Positions 1 through 5,978 of a DNA stretch of 23,305 nt are shown piece by piece. This stretch comes from a virus. Location of the stretch: positions 1-23,305 of IMG/VR virus record IMGVR_UViG_3300037827_001081; one strand, written 5' to 3'. A program made the position numbers and the translations under genes. Below the pieces are notes generated by a model that ran no database searches, was not told the DNA's origin, and was given only the letters and a program-made list of their open reading frames with translations. Every line of letters begins with the position of its first letter. Positions within the stretch are counted from its first letter, which is position 1.

Positions 1-213
1 ATGAGGGCACCGGAATCCGTCGTGCCGCCGGCGAGCGCAGTGGCTCTCATGCTGCGGTTTTTCGTTCACGTCGCCGCCGGCGGGGCTGCCTGGGTGGACG
101 GGACGGCGCCCGCGTGGCAGGTGTTCCGGTGGGAAGCTCTCGCCTGCGGCGCGGTCATCGTCGTGTCCGCCCCGCTGCTGCGCCGCACTCTGCGCAGGGG
201 AGACCACGCGTGA
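1..213 (+). CDS. small predicted membrane protein, unknown function
   Basis: The reading frame is open from the first base of the window and encodes 70 residues from the ATG at position 1. The true start may lie upstream, outside the window. Two hydrophobic stretches (about residues 12-28 and 46-60) suggest a small membrane protein, followed by a basic C-terminus rich in arginine. The stop codon overlaps the GTG of the next gene as GTGA, so translation is probably coupled. I do not recognise the family. The main support is the coupling to a convincing downstream gene; a spurious frame remains possible. Confidence 0.5.
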   Translation: MRAPESVVPPASAVALMLRFFVHVAAGGAAWVDGTAPAWQVFRWEALACGAVIVVSAPLLRRTLRRGDHA

Positions 214-455
214 CCGGCAACCCGCAGCAGGCTGAGGGGCTCCGCCCCGACTTCGCCGCGATCGCCGCGACCGACCCGGACACCCCGGTCGGGCTCACCG
301 AGATCAGGCAGCTGCTCGGCGCGGCGAGAAACACGGTGGACGGCTGGCGGTCGAGGAAGCTGCTCCCGGACCCGGACTGGCCGGTCGGGGGCCGGCCGGC
401 GTGGCGGTGGGCGAAGGTCGAGGCGTGGGCTCGCGCGACGGGGAGACTGCCATGA
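210..455 (+). CDS. excisionase/AlpA-like helix-turn-helix DNA-binding protein
   Basis: This 81-residue protein starts at GTG 210, which overlaps the preceding stop as GTGA and sits behind a GGGGAGA ribosome-binding site. Residues around 32-76 follow the pattern of phage excisionase/AlpA winged helix-turn-helix proteins: GLTEIRQLLG, then NTVDGWRSRKLLP as the recognition helix, then a wing ending in GRPAWRWAKVEAWA. Members of this group bind DNA near attachment sites or act as small regulators. Its place at the head of the accessory block fits a regulator. No integrase lies beside it in the window, so an excision role is unproven. The start is chosen from the GTGA coupling; the frame itself is open further upstream. 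Confidence 0.8.
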   Translation: MTGNPQQAEGLRPDFAAIAATDPDTPVGLTEIRQLLGAARNTVDGWRSRKLLPDPDWPVGGRPAWRWAKVEAWARATGRLP

Positions 456-1867
456 TGCCGCTCCCCGTCGCCGTGACGGTCCCGCCGATCCCGCGCGGCT
501 CGTCGCGGTCGTGGCGGCGCCTCATCACCACGGTTGCGGAGGGGGCCTCCGGCTCGCGCGGGATGGACGGGGCGTGGCTGGACAGCGGCTGCGCGTACGA
601 GATCCCGGTCGGCGCGGTCGTCCTGGCCTGCGACACGTTCAGCATGCAGCGGAACGTGCGGATGTACACCCCGGACGAGTCTGTGCCGGGCGGGCTGCGG
701 CTCGTCAAGGGCTGGGACATCAAAGCGCCGCTGGGGAAAGCCGTCACCGGTTTCATCGCGCGCCGCCTGGCGGCCGGCGCCGCGAATCACAAGGCGGTGC
801 CCGTCGACGGCCTGCCGAACCGGTACGACGGCACCTGCATGCTCTGCTCCCAGCCCGTCGCGCGCCACGAAGGCATCACGGCGAAGGACCGGGACGACGG
901 CCGGACCAGGGTCGCGCACCCCAAGGGCGCCTGCCCGCCCCCGCCGCCGCTACCGGCCCGCGAGGAGCCGAACAAGTACGCCGGCGCGTGCAGACTCTGC
1001 GGCGGCTGGGTCGAAGCTGGCACTGGAGCGGCTGTCCTCGCGAAGTCACCGGAACCGGGGAGCAAAGCCAACTACCAGCCGGTGCACCTCGCGGACTGCC
1101 CCGAACCGCCGCCAGGACCGCTCAACAGCCGTCACGGCTGGTGCTCGGAATGCTTCGAGGAAGTCGGGCAGCGCGAAGGATGCTGGATGCCCGGCCCCGG
1201 AACACCCGCCGCGCGGGTCCTCGTCCACCACCCGCGCTGCCCCAGGCCGGCGGACACCGTGCCGACGTGGGTCGTCCGGGCTCCGGAGGGGTATCCCCGC
1301 GCCGGCGAGGTGATCCGTGCCCGCATCGACACCCGCAACGGCGGCCCGGTCATCTCCGAGGACATCCCCGGCTACCGGGTCCTCACCGAAGACACCGGGT
1401 ACACGCAGATCTACGGGTACATCACCGACGTCATCCCGTCGCCGATGCGCGTCAGGGTCCGCGCCTGCGACGCCGAAGAGGCCTGCCCGCTCATCGAGGA
1501 GGACGCCGCGGCAGCCGCTGCGGTGACCGTGCACGGGCCGGGGTTCCGCGGTCAGTGGGCCGTGGAGCAGATCGGCGACAAGAAGCCGTGGGTCGCGGAG
1601 ATCACCGGCTGGCACCCGTCCTACGGGTTCGAGCGGGCGTTCCGGCGCTGCAAGGTCGACTACAGCGGCACCAACAAGCGCGGCACCCGCGGCACGATGT
1701 TCTGCTGGACGCTCGAGCTGGACACGGTCTACGAAGCCTGGTGGATGCGAAGCTGGAGCGACCATCACCGGGCGTTCCTCCGCGTCACCCCGGACGGGGA
1801 CGTGGAACAGATCGGCCGGGGGGAGGTCGAGGCATGGCTCGCAGTGCAGCAGCAGCCCGCCCGCTGA
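452..1867 (+). CDS. unknown protein with three tandem C-x2-C...H...C metal-binding modules
   Basis: The 471-residue protein starts at ATG 452, behind GGGGAGA and overlapping the previous stop by 4 bases. Residues 129-263 hold three similar modules: C129-x2-C132...H156...C161, C180-x2-C183...H212...C216, and C231-x2-C234...H259/H260...C263. Each has the spacing of a treble-clef or zinc-ribbon site, so three structural zinc ions are likely. The part before residue 125 and the long C-terminal part (about 270-471, rich in Trp and Tyr) match no family I know. The gene overlaps the PP-loop ATPase gene downstream by 34 bases, which implies coupled expression and perhaps a joint role. Zinc modules often bind nucleic acid or tRNA, but that is inference. 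Function is unknown. Confidence 0.85.
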   Translation: MMPLPVAVTVPPIPRGSSRSWRRLITTVAEGASGSRGMDGAWLDSGCAYEIPVGAVVLACDTFSMQRNVRMYTPDESVPGGLRLVKGWDIKAPLGKAVTGFIARRLAAGAANHKAVPVDGLPNRYDGTCMLCSQPVARHEGITAKDRDDGRTRVAHPKGACPPPPPLPAREEPNKYAGACRLCGGWVEAGTGAAVLAKSPEPGSKANYQPVHLADCPEPPPGPLNSRHGWCSECFEEVGQREGCWMPGPGTPAARVLVHHPRCPRPADTVPTWVVRAPEGYPRAGEVIRARIDTRNGGPVISEDIPGYRVLTEDTGYTQIYGYITDVIPSPMRVRVRACDAEEACPLIEEDAAAAAAVTVHGPGFRGQWAVEQIGDKKPWVAEITGWHPSYGFERAFRRCKVDYSGTNKRGTRGTMFCWTLELDTVYEAWWMRSWSDHHRAFLRVTPDGDVEQIGRGEVEAWLAVQQQPAR

Positions 1868-3129
1868 GCGCCACCAAGAAGGGCCTCGGCATCGACGTCC
1901 TCACCGCGGCCCGGCAGCGGATCGCCCGGACCTTCGATGACTTCCCCGTCGTTTACGTGAGCTTCAGCGGAGGCAAGGATTCTACGGTCGCCTATGAGCT
2001 GGCGGCTCAGGAGGCTCGCGCCCGGGGCCGCCGGCTGGGCGTCCTGATTGTGGACCTGGAAGGGCAGTACGCCCACACCATCACGCACCTTCACACGATG
2101 CTGGACCGGCACGCAGACGTCTCCGACGTCTACTGGGTGTGCCTCCCGCTCGCCCTCCGCAACGCCGTGTCCCAGTTCCAGCCGAAGTGGCAATGCTGGG
2201 ACCCCGACCAGCAGGACGCGTGGATAAGGCCCCTCCCCGTCCACCCGGGGGTCATCTCCGACCCGGCGTTCTTCCCGTTCTTCAAGCGGGACATGGAGTT
2301 CGAAACATTCGTCCCCCTGTTCGGCCACTGGATGAGCGAGCAGCACAACGGCCGGATGACCGCGTGCATCGTCGCGATCCGCGCGGACGAGTCGCTGAAC
2401 CGGTACCGCACCATCGCCAGCCGCTACAAACGCAAGCACGAAACCCTCCAGTGGACGACGTTCATCGACGGCGGCCGGGGATCGCTTTACAACATGTACC
2501 CGATCTACGACTGGCGGACCGAGGACATCTGGCGGTTCCACGGCCGCTACAAGGACGCCCCGTATAACCGGATCTACGACCTCATGCACCAGGCGGGGCT
2601 GTCCGTCCACCAGGCCAGGCTGTGCCAGCCGTACGGGGACGACCAGCGAAAGGGACTGTGGCTGTTCCAGGTCCTGGAACCGAAGACGTGGCCGAAGGTG
2701 GTCGCGCGGGTCCAGGGCGCCAACTTCGGCGCCAGGTACGCCCGCGAGACGGGGAACGTCCTGGGGCGCATCACGATCACCAAACCCGGGTCGATCACGT
2801 GGTATCAGTACGCGATGGCACTCCTGGAGTCGATGCCGCCGGAAACCGCCGAGCACTTCCGCGACAAGATCAGCGTGTTCATACGCTGGTACGAGGACAA
2901 CCGCGGCTACGCCGGCGGGGTCATCGACGACGACGGGCCGACCTCGAAGGGGTCGGCGAACTGGAAGCGGATCTGCAAGGTTCTCCTGCAATACGACTAT
3001 TACTGCAAAGGGTTCTCGATGGCACCTCCTGCACATGAGGAAGCACTGAAGAAATACCGGCTTCGGATGCAGCAGAAACGCGGCGAATGGGGCTATGCGG
3101 GGCTGGAGCCCAGGGGGCGCCGTGCCTGA
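1834..3129 (+). CDS. ibrA: IbrA-like PP-loop ATPase (PAPS reductase/DUF3440 family)
   Basis: The 431-residue protein starts at ATG 1834 behind GGGGGAGG; the frame is open far upstream, but this start has the only good ribosome-binding site and leads directly into the domain. The PP-loop SFSGGKDS lies at residues 43-50 and is intact, so ATP binding and substrate adenylation are expected. The C-terminal half has DUF3440 hallmarks: CQPYGDDQRKGLWLF and NWKRICKVLLQYDYYCKG, with conserved cysteines. IbrA was described in E. coli with its partner IbrB as a regulator of immunoglobulin-binding Eib proteins; the biochemical reaction is not established. The matching IbrB gene is 1.4 kb downstream, which strongly supports the assignment. 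The K-x-ECG-x-H motif of true PAPS reductases is not seen, so sulfate assimilation is unlikely. Confidence 0.93.
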   Translation: MARSAAAARPLSATKKGLGIDVLTAARQRIARTFDDFPVVYVSFSGGKDSTVAYELAAQEARARGRRLGVLIVDLEGQYAHTITHLHTMLDRHADVSDVYWVCLPLALRNAVSQFQPKWQCWDPDQQDAWIRPLPVHPGVISDPAFFPFFKRDMEFETFVPLFGHWMSEQHNGRMTACIVAIRADESLNRYRTIASRYKRKHETLQWTTFIDGGRGSLYNMYPIYDWRTEDIWRFHGRYKDAPYNRIYDLMHQAGLSVHQARLCQPYGDDQRKGLWLFQVLEPKTWPKVVARVQGANFGARYARETGNVLGRITITKPGSITWYQYAMALLESMPPETAEHFRDKISVFIRWYEDNRGYAGGVIDDDGPTSKGSANWKRICKVLLQYDYYCKGFSMAPPAHEEALKKYRLRMQQKRGEWGYAGLEPRGRRA

Positions 3130-3517
3130 AATGATCCGGCTCACCAGCAAAGACCCCAGGTTCTACCCGCTGCTGGGTCCGTACCTCGCCCGCAGGGACG
3201 TGGCCCGCGAGCTGGGCGGACGCCCCTGGGATGACCCCGGGAAGCAGTGGTGGGCGGTCACCGCGGCGGACGAGGCCGCCGGGTTCGCCGCCGCAGTCGC
3301 CGGACCCGACCAGGTGTGGCTGTGCAGTGCCTACGTGCTGCCGTCCTGGCGCGGCCAGGGTTTGCATTCGATCCTGGTGGCCGCGCGCCTGGGGTCGTTC
3401 CCGGGTTCGGTGCTGGAGGCGGTGTGCACGCCCGCGGGCCTCCGCGCGTACCGGTCAGCAGGGTTCACGGAGACCAGCGTGAAGGGCCGCTTCACTGTCG
3501 TCCGGCGGCTGCCGTGA
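3122..3517 (+). CDS. GNAT-fold acetyltransferase-like protein (first of two paralogues)
   Basis: The protein has 131 residues from GTG 3122, which overlaps the ibrA stop by 8 bases; ATG 3131 is an alternative start. The acetyl-CoA loop of GNAT enzymes is recognisable at residues 71-90 as VLPSWRGQGLHSILVAA, with RGQGLH at 77-82, and the C-terminal AYRSAGF is the usual final GNAT element. The N-terminus DPRFYPLLGPYLARRDV and the LGG..WDD element are shared with the protein at 4161-4553, so the two are paralogues. Substrate is unknown. Mom, the phage Mu adenine-modifying enzyme, also has a GNAT-like fold, so a DNA substrate is conceivable next to IbrA and IbrB, but nothing here proves it. Confidence 0.85.
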   Translation: MPEMIRLTSKDPRFYPLLGPYLARRDVARELGGRPWDDPGKQWWAVTAADEAAGFAAAVAGPDQVWLCSAYVLPSWRGQGLHSILVAARLGSFPGSVLEAVCTPAGLRAYRSAGFTETSVKGRFTVVRRLP

Positions 3518-3798
3518 CGGGCGGCGATGAGATCGCCGCGGCGGTCATGGCGGTCTTGCCCGGGAACGCCGCGGCCCGGATGCACGGCGAGGCAGTGTGG
3601 CTCGCCGTGCTGGACCGAATTCCCGGCGCCAGGCGAGAGGAGGTCACGGGGGCGCTGCTGCGGCTCACTGCGCAGGGGCGGGTGATCCGGTGGACGCGGT
3701 TCGCGCGTCCGGGGCAGGGCGGCATCGAACGGTGGTACCGGGCGGACTCTCCCGCTGAGGGGGCCGTACCGCCCCGGGCCGCATCCCTGTTCGACTGA
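3514..3798 (+). CDS. small winged-helix-like protein, unknown function
   Basis: The 94-residue protein starts at GTG 3514, overlapping the preceding stop as GTGA. The order of helices around residues 24-60 (AVWLAVLDRIPGARREEVTGALLRL, split here as AVWLAVLDRI, GARREEVTGA and LLRLTAQGRV) followed by a short basic strand RVIRWTRF looks like a winged-helix fold, in which one helix and the wing contact DNA. The C-terminal 20 residues are proline-rich and probably disordered. It is the last gene of the first plus-strand gene string and is followed by the palindromic promoter at 3803. A regulator of that promoter would fit its position, but this is inference. Confidence 0.72.
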   Translation: MTGGDEIAAAVMAVLPGNAAARMHGEAVWLAVLDRIPGARREEVTGALLRLTAQGRVIRWTRFARPGQGGIERWYRADSPAEGAVPPRAASLFD

Positions 3799-3802
3799 CT
3801 GC

Positions 3803-3839
3803 TTGACGCAAAGCTTAACCATGGCTAAGCTTTGCGTCA
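3803..3839 (+). promoter_or_regulatory. predicted promoter of a leaderless transcript
   Basis: A -35 box TTGACG (3803-3808) and a -10 box TAAGCT (3826-3831) are separated by 17 bases, the ideal spacing for the main sigma factor. Transcription would start about 7 bases downstream, at or next to the ATG at 3839, so the mRNA for the 47-residue gene would have no leader. The whole promoter lies inside a palindrome, which suggests a repressor dimer binds over it. Confidence 0.6.
3804..3839. repeat. 36-bp near-perfect palindrome, probable operator
   Basis: Perfect 14-base arms (3804-3817 and 3826-3839, TGACGCAAAGCTTA and its complement) flank an 8-base centre whose inner six bases CCATGG are themselves palindromic, leaving one mismatched pair. 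No T-run follows, so a terminator is less likely than an operator. The palindrome covers the -35 and -10 boxes and ends on the start codon of the next gene. Confidence 0.8.
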
Positions 3840-3982
3840 TGAACGCAGACGAAACCAGGTCCCGGGCGGCAACCGCCGCCGACCAGCTCGCCGCCGCGAT
3901 CCGGGAAGGCCGCGACGCCGACGCCCGCGACCTGCTCGCCGAGGCCGGACGGCTGACCGCCCTCTTGACGGCCGGCGAGTGA
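3839..3982 (+). CDS. 47-residue helical protein at the promoter-proximal end of the second gene string
   Basis: The gene starts at ATG 3839, the last bases of the palindrome, with no ribosome-binding site, as expected for a leaderless mRNA. The product is short, mostly helical and rich in Ala, Arg, Asp and Glu (TAADQLAAAIREGRDADARD). Its stop overlaps the GTG of the antitoxin-like gene as GTGA. The family is not recognised. A small helical protein directly behind an operator could be a self-regulator, but there is no clear helix-turn-helix motif. Confidence 0.65.
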   Translation: MNADETRSRAATAADQLAAAIREGRDADARDLLAEAGRLTALLTAGE

Positions 3983-4164
3983 CCGCCAGCCATGAGCGGG
4001 AGATGGGCATCCAGCAGGCGAGGGCCATCCTCGGGGATCTCACCCGGGACGCGGCAGCGGACGGCACTATCACCTGGCTGACCAGCCACCGCCGCCGCGT
4101 CGCCGCGATCGTTCCCGTTCACGTCGCTGACCGCGGCACCACGGAAGAGGAGGACGGGCTGTGA
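3979..4164 (+). CDS. Phd/YefM-type antitoxin-like protein
   Basis: The 61-residue protein starts at GTG 3979 (GTGA overlap); ATG 4003 is an alternative with a ribosome-binding site placed too close. The segment MGIQQARAILGDLTRDA, then ITWLTSHRRRVAAIVPV, matches the N-terminal Phd/YefM fold: a first helix ending in a conserved Leu, then a strand pair with R-x-VAAIVP. In toxin-antitoxin modules this fold binds the promoter and neutralises a partner toxin. No Doc, YoeB or PIN-type toxin gene is visible next to it. It may therefore be an orphan antitoxin protecting against host modules, or a DNA-binding regulator of this gene string. Confidence 0.75.
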   Translation: MTASHEREMGIQQARAILGDLTRDAAADGTITWLTSHRRRVAAIVPVHVADRGTTEEEDGL

Positions 4165-4553
4165 AGCTCCTGACGATCACCAACCAGGATCCTCGCTTCT
4201 ACCCGCTCCTCGGCCCGTTCCTCGCCTCCCGCGACGTCGTCTCCTATCTCGGCGGCCACATGTGGGACGACGACGGCAAGGCGTGGACCGTCGCCATCGG
4301 CGCCAGCGGAGTCGGGGGATTCATCGGGGCCATCCGCGGTCGCGGCGGCGTCATCAAGGCCCAGTCCTGTTACGCCGTCCCCGGTCACGAGGCCGTCATC
4401 CCGGCGTTGATCCGTGCCGTCATCGACGCGTCATCCCCGTCACCGCTCACAGCGGTAGTCCGCGGCGATCATGCCGGCCCGTGGCTCGCCGAGGGCTTCA
4501 CGTCCGTTCAGGACAAGGGCCGGTTCGCGCACCTCGTCCGCAAGGGAGACTGA
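4161..4553 (+). CDS. degenerate GNAT-fold paralogue
   Basis: The protein has 130 residues from GTG 4161, behind a strong GAGGAGG site and overlapping the upstream stop as GTGA. The N-terminus DPRFYPLLGPFLASRDV and LGGHMWDDDGKAWTVA align with the GNAT protein at 3122-3517, and the C-terminal GPWLAEGF...KGRF matches AYRSAGF...KGRF. The acetyl-CoA loop is not conserved: RGQGLH of the paralogue corresponds here to GHEAVI at about residues 75-80. It may be a catalytically dead subunit pairing with its paralogue, or an enzyme using a different donor. It lies 4 bases upstream of the ibrB-like gene. Confidence 0.85.
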   Translation: MKLLTITNQDPRFYPLLGPFLASRDVVSYLGGHMWDDDGKAWTVAIGASGVGGFIGAIRGRGGVIKAQSCYAVPGHEAVIPALIRAVIDASSPSPLTAVVRGDHAGPWLAEGFTSVQDKGRFAHLVRKGD

Positions 4554-4557
4554 CCCG

Positions 4558-5250
4558 GTGGATCTCCTATCCCAGGCCCTGGTGAACTCGGCGGCAGCGC
4601 TGTTCGAGCAGCTCAGCGAGATCCCCGCAGACGAGCGGATCGACGTCATCAACGAAATCCGCCTCGCGCTCCGCGCACATTCCCCGATGATGGCGGAGCC
4701 GGTCGATTGCGTGCTGTGGGTGGCAGCGGACGAGGTACGGGGCAATGAGTACAACCCGAACGTCGTTGCGCCGCCGGAGATGAAGCTCCTGAACCTGTCC
4801 ATTGAGCAGGACGGATACACGCAGCCCATCGTCGCGTGGCCCGCAGAAGGCGGCTACGAGGTGGTGGACGGGTTCCACCGGCACCGTGTCGGCAAGGAGA
4901 ACAAGAAGGTCCGCGAGCGCGTGCGGGGGCGCCTGCCGCTCACCGTGATGAATGGCGAACGGACTGCCATCGAGGACCGGCAGGCCGCCACGATCCGCCA
5001 CAACCGGGCACGCGGCCAGCACACCGTCGAAGGCATGAGCGACATCGTCGTGTTCTTGAGCCGCAAGGGCAAGAACGACGAGTGGATCGCGCGGGAGCTC
5101 GGGATGGACGCCGACGAGGTGACGCGCCTGCGGCAGGTGTCCGGCCTCGCGGAGATGTTCGCTGACGACGAGTTCAGCGAGGCGTGGGAAGCGGAGCGGG
5201 ATAAGCCGTGGTCCGTGCCGGATGCGGCAGAGCAGGAGGTGCCGAAGTGA
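4558..5250 (+). CDS. ibrB: IbrB-like ParB/sulfiredoxin-fold protein
   Basis: The 230-residue protein starts at GTG 4558, behind AAGGGAG and 4 bases after the previous stop. Residues about 50-150 form a ParB N-terminal domain: NEYNPNVVAPPEMKLL, then DGYTQPIVAW, then YEVVDGFHRHRVGKE, where DGFHRHR (104-110) takes the place of the GERR box of chromosomal ParB. Residues about 165-195 look like a helix-turn-helix (EWIARELGMDADEVTRLRQV). IbrB proteins occur with IbrA; in E. coli the pair activates eib genes. ParB-fold proteins can bind CTP or act as ATP-dependent kinases or nucleases; which applies here is unknown. There is no parA nearby, so plasmid or chromosome partition is unlikely. Confidence 0.93.
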   Translation: MDLLSQALVNSAAALFEQLSEIPADERIDVINEIRLALRAHSPMMAEPVDCVLWVAADEVRGNEYNPNVVAPPEMKLLNLSIEQDGYTQPIVAWPAEGGYEVVDGFHRHRVGKENKKVRERVRGRLPLTVMNGERTAIEDRQAATIRHNRARGQHTVEGMSDIVVFLSRKGKNDEWIARELGMDADEVTRLRQVSGLAEMFADDEFSEAWEAERDKPWSVPDAAEQEVPK

Positions 5251-5522
5251 AATGGGAAAAGATGACCCGCAGGCAGCGTGACGCTGCCCGTGACATCACT
5301 GAGCGGCTGTGGAAGGCCGGGGTGTCCGGGTGCACGGTGAGCCAGGTCGCGAAGTACTTCGACGAGTCAATGGCGTGGGACAAGGGACGGATGCCACTGG
5401 CGGAGCTGCGCGGGTTTCTGCACGTCCCGGTGCAGGTCGGTGATGCGCCGGGAAGCGCCGGACTTGACGCCCTTCTCGACGGCGATGATCTGGCTGAGTC
5501 GGGTCATGGAAACGAATACTAG
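5247..5522 (+). CDS. small protein with a helix-turn-helix-like N-terminus, unknown function
   Basis: The 91-residue protein starts at GTG 5247, which overlaps the ibrB-like stop as GTGA and follows AGGAGG at ideal spacing. Residues 6-45 (RRQRDAARDITERLW, then GCTVSQVAKYFDESM) could form a helix-turn-helix. The C-terminus is acidic. No family is recognised. It is the last gene of the plus-strand accessory block and is followed by the bidirectional terminator at 5553-5602. Confidence 0.75.
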   Translation: MKWEKMTRRQRDAARDITERLWKAGVSGCTVSQVAKYFDESMAWDKGRMPLAELRGFLHVPVQVGDAPGSAGLDALLDGDDLAESGHGNEY

Positions 5523-5552
5523 CCCTAGGTGATCCTTATCCCGGAACGCGCA

Positions 5553-5602
5553 AAAAGCCCGGGCCGCCCCAGTCCCGGAGGACCAGAGCGGGCCGGGCTT
5601 TT
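5553..5602. terminator. bidirectional intrinsic terminator between convergent gene strings
   Basis: A 15-bp stem with one mismatch (arms 5553-5567 and 5588-5602) has four A at its left foot and four T at its right foot, so it can end transcripts from both directions. It sits between the plus-strand accessory block and the minus-strand late genes. Confidence 0.85.
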
Positions 5603-5636
5603 ATGTGCCTCGATACCCCTACCGGATGACCTGAGC

Positions 5637-5915
5637 TTACCCCGCAGACGGCGCGTCCGGGCTCGTCAGGTCCTTGCCCAGCAGGCTCCCGGCGTCCTCC
5701 AGCAGCTTGGTCAGCAGCGCCTCAACGGAGGTCTTCACCTCCGGCTCGACAGCGGCAACAGCGGCCTTGAGATCCGCCTCGAACGCGGTCAGCAGCGGGG
5801 CGAACTTCGCCTCCTGCGCCTTGACGTCATCCAGGGCGTCCTCAAGCTCGGCCTTAGCCTCGCCGCTGAGGTTGGCCCAGTACTGCTTGATCTTGGCTTC
5901 TAGCGCAGCGAACAC
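5637..5915 (-). CDS. small acidic helical protein, unknown function
   Basis: The 92-residue protein starts at GTG 5915 with AAAGGAA about seven bases upstream. It has no hydrophobic segment and reads as almost continuous amphipathic helix (KAELEDALDDVKAQEAKF, then EADLKAAVAAVEPEVKTSVE), probably a helical bundle or short coiled coil. It is the last gene before the bidirectional terminator and follows the cysteine peptidase gene. The family is not recognised. Confidence 0.8.
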   Translation of the reverse strand: MFAALEAKIKQYWANLSGEAKAELEDALDDVKAQEAKFAPLLTAFEADLKAAVAAVEPEVKTSVEALLTKLLEDAGSLLGKDLTSPDAPSAG

Positions 5916-5978
5916 GACGTGTTCCTTTCGGTTTGTGAGAGTTGGTGGCGGGAGCGCTGATCTGCCATCCCTGCGCAG

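Noticed and set aside
511-1833. N-terminal extension of the IbrA frame giving an 872-residue protein
   Set aside because: The extension is arginine- and proline-rich shadow sequence of the zinc-module gene; ATG 1834 has a strong ribosome-binding site and leads straight into the domain.
155-3150. Long open frames on the minus strand opposite the accessory block
   Set aside because: They mirror the plus-strand genes, as expected in GC-rich DNA, have no motifs and lack coupled starts.
1834-5250. A DNA phosphorothioation (Dnd) system
   Set aside because: The ATPase has the DUF3440 hallmarks of IbrA rather than DndC, and no DndA, DndB, DndD or DndE gene is present.
4558-5250. A partition locus based on the ParB domain
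   Set aside because: There is no ParA gene or parS-like repeat nearby, and the DGFHRHR box and length fit IbrB.
5529-5903. Plus-strand frame across the terminator and the small helical gene
   Set aside because: It would span the bidirectional terminator and is the complement of a better supported minus-strand gene with a ribosome-binding site.
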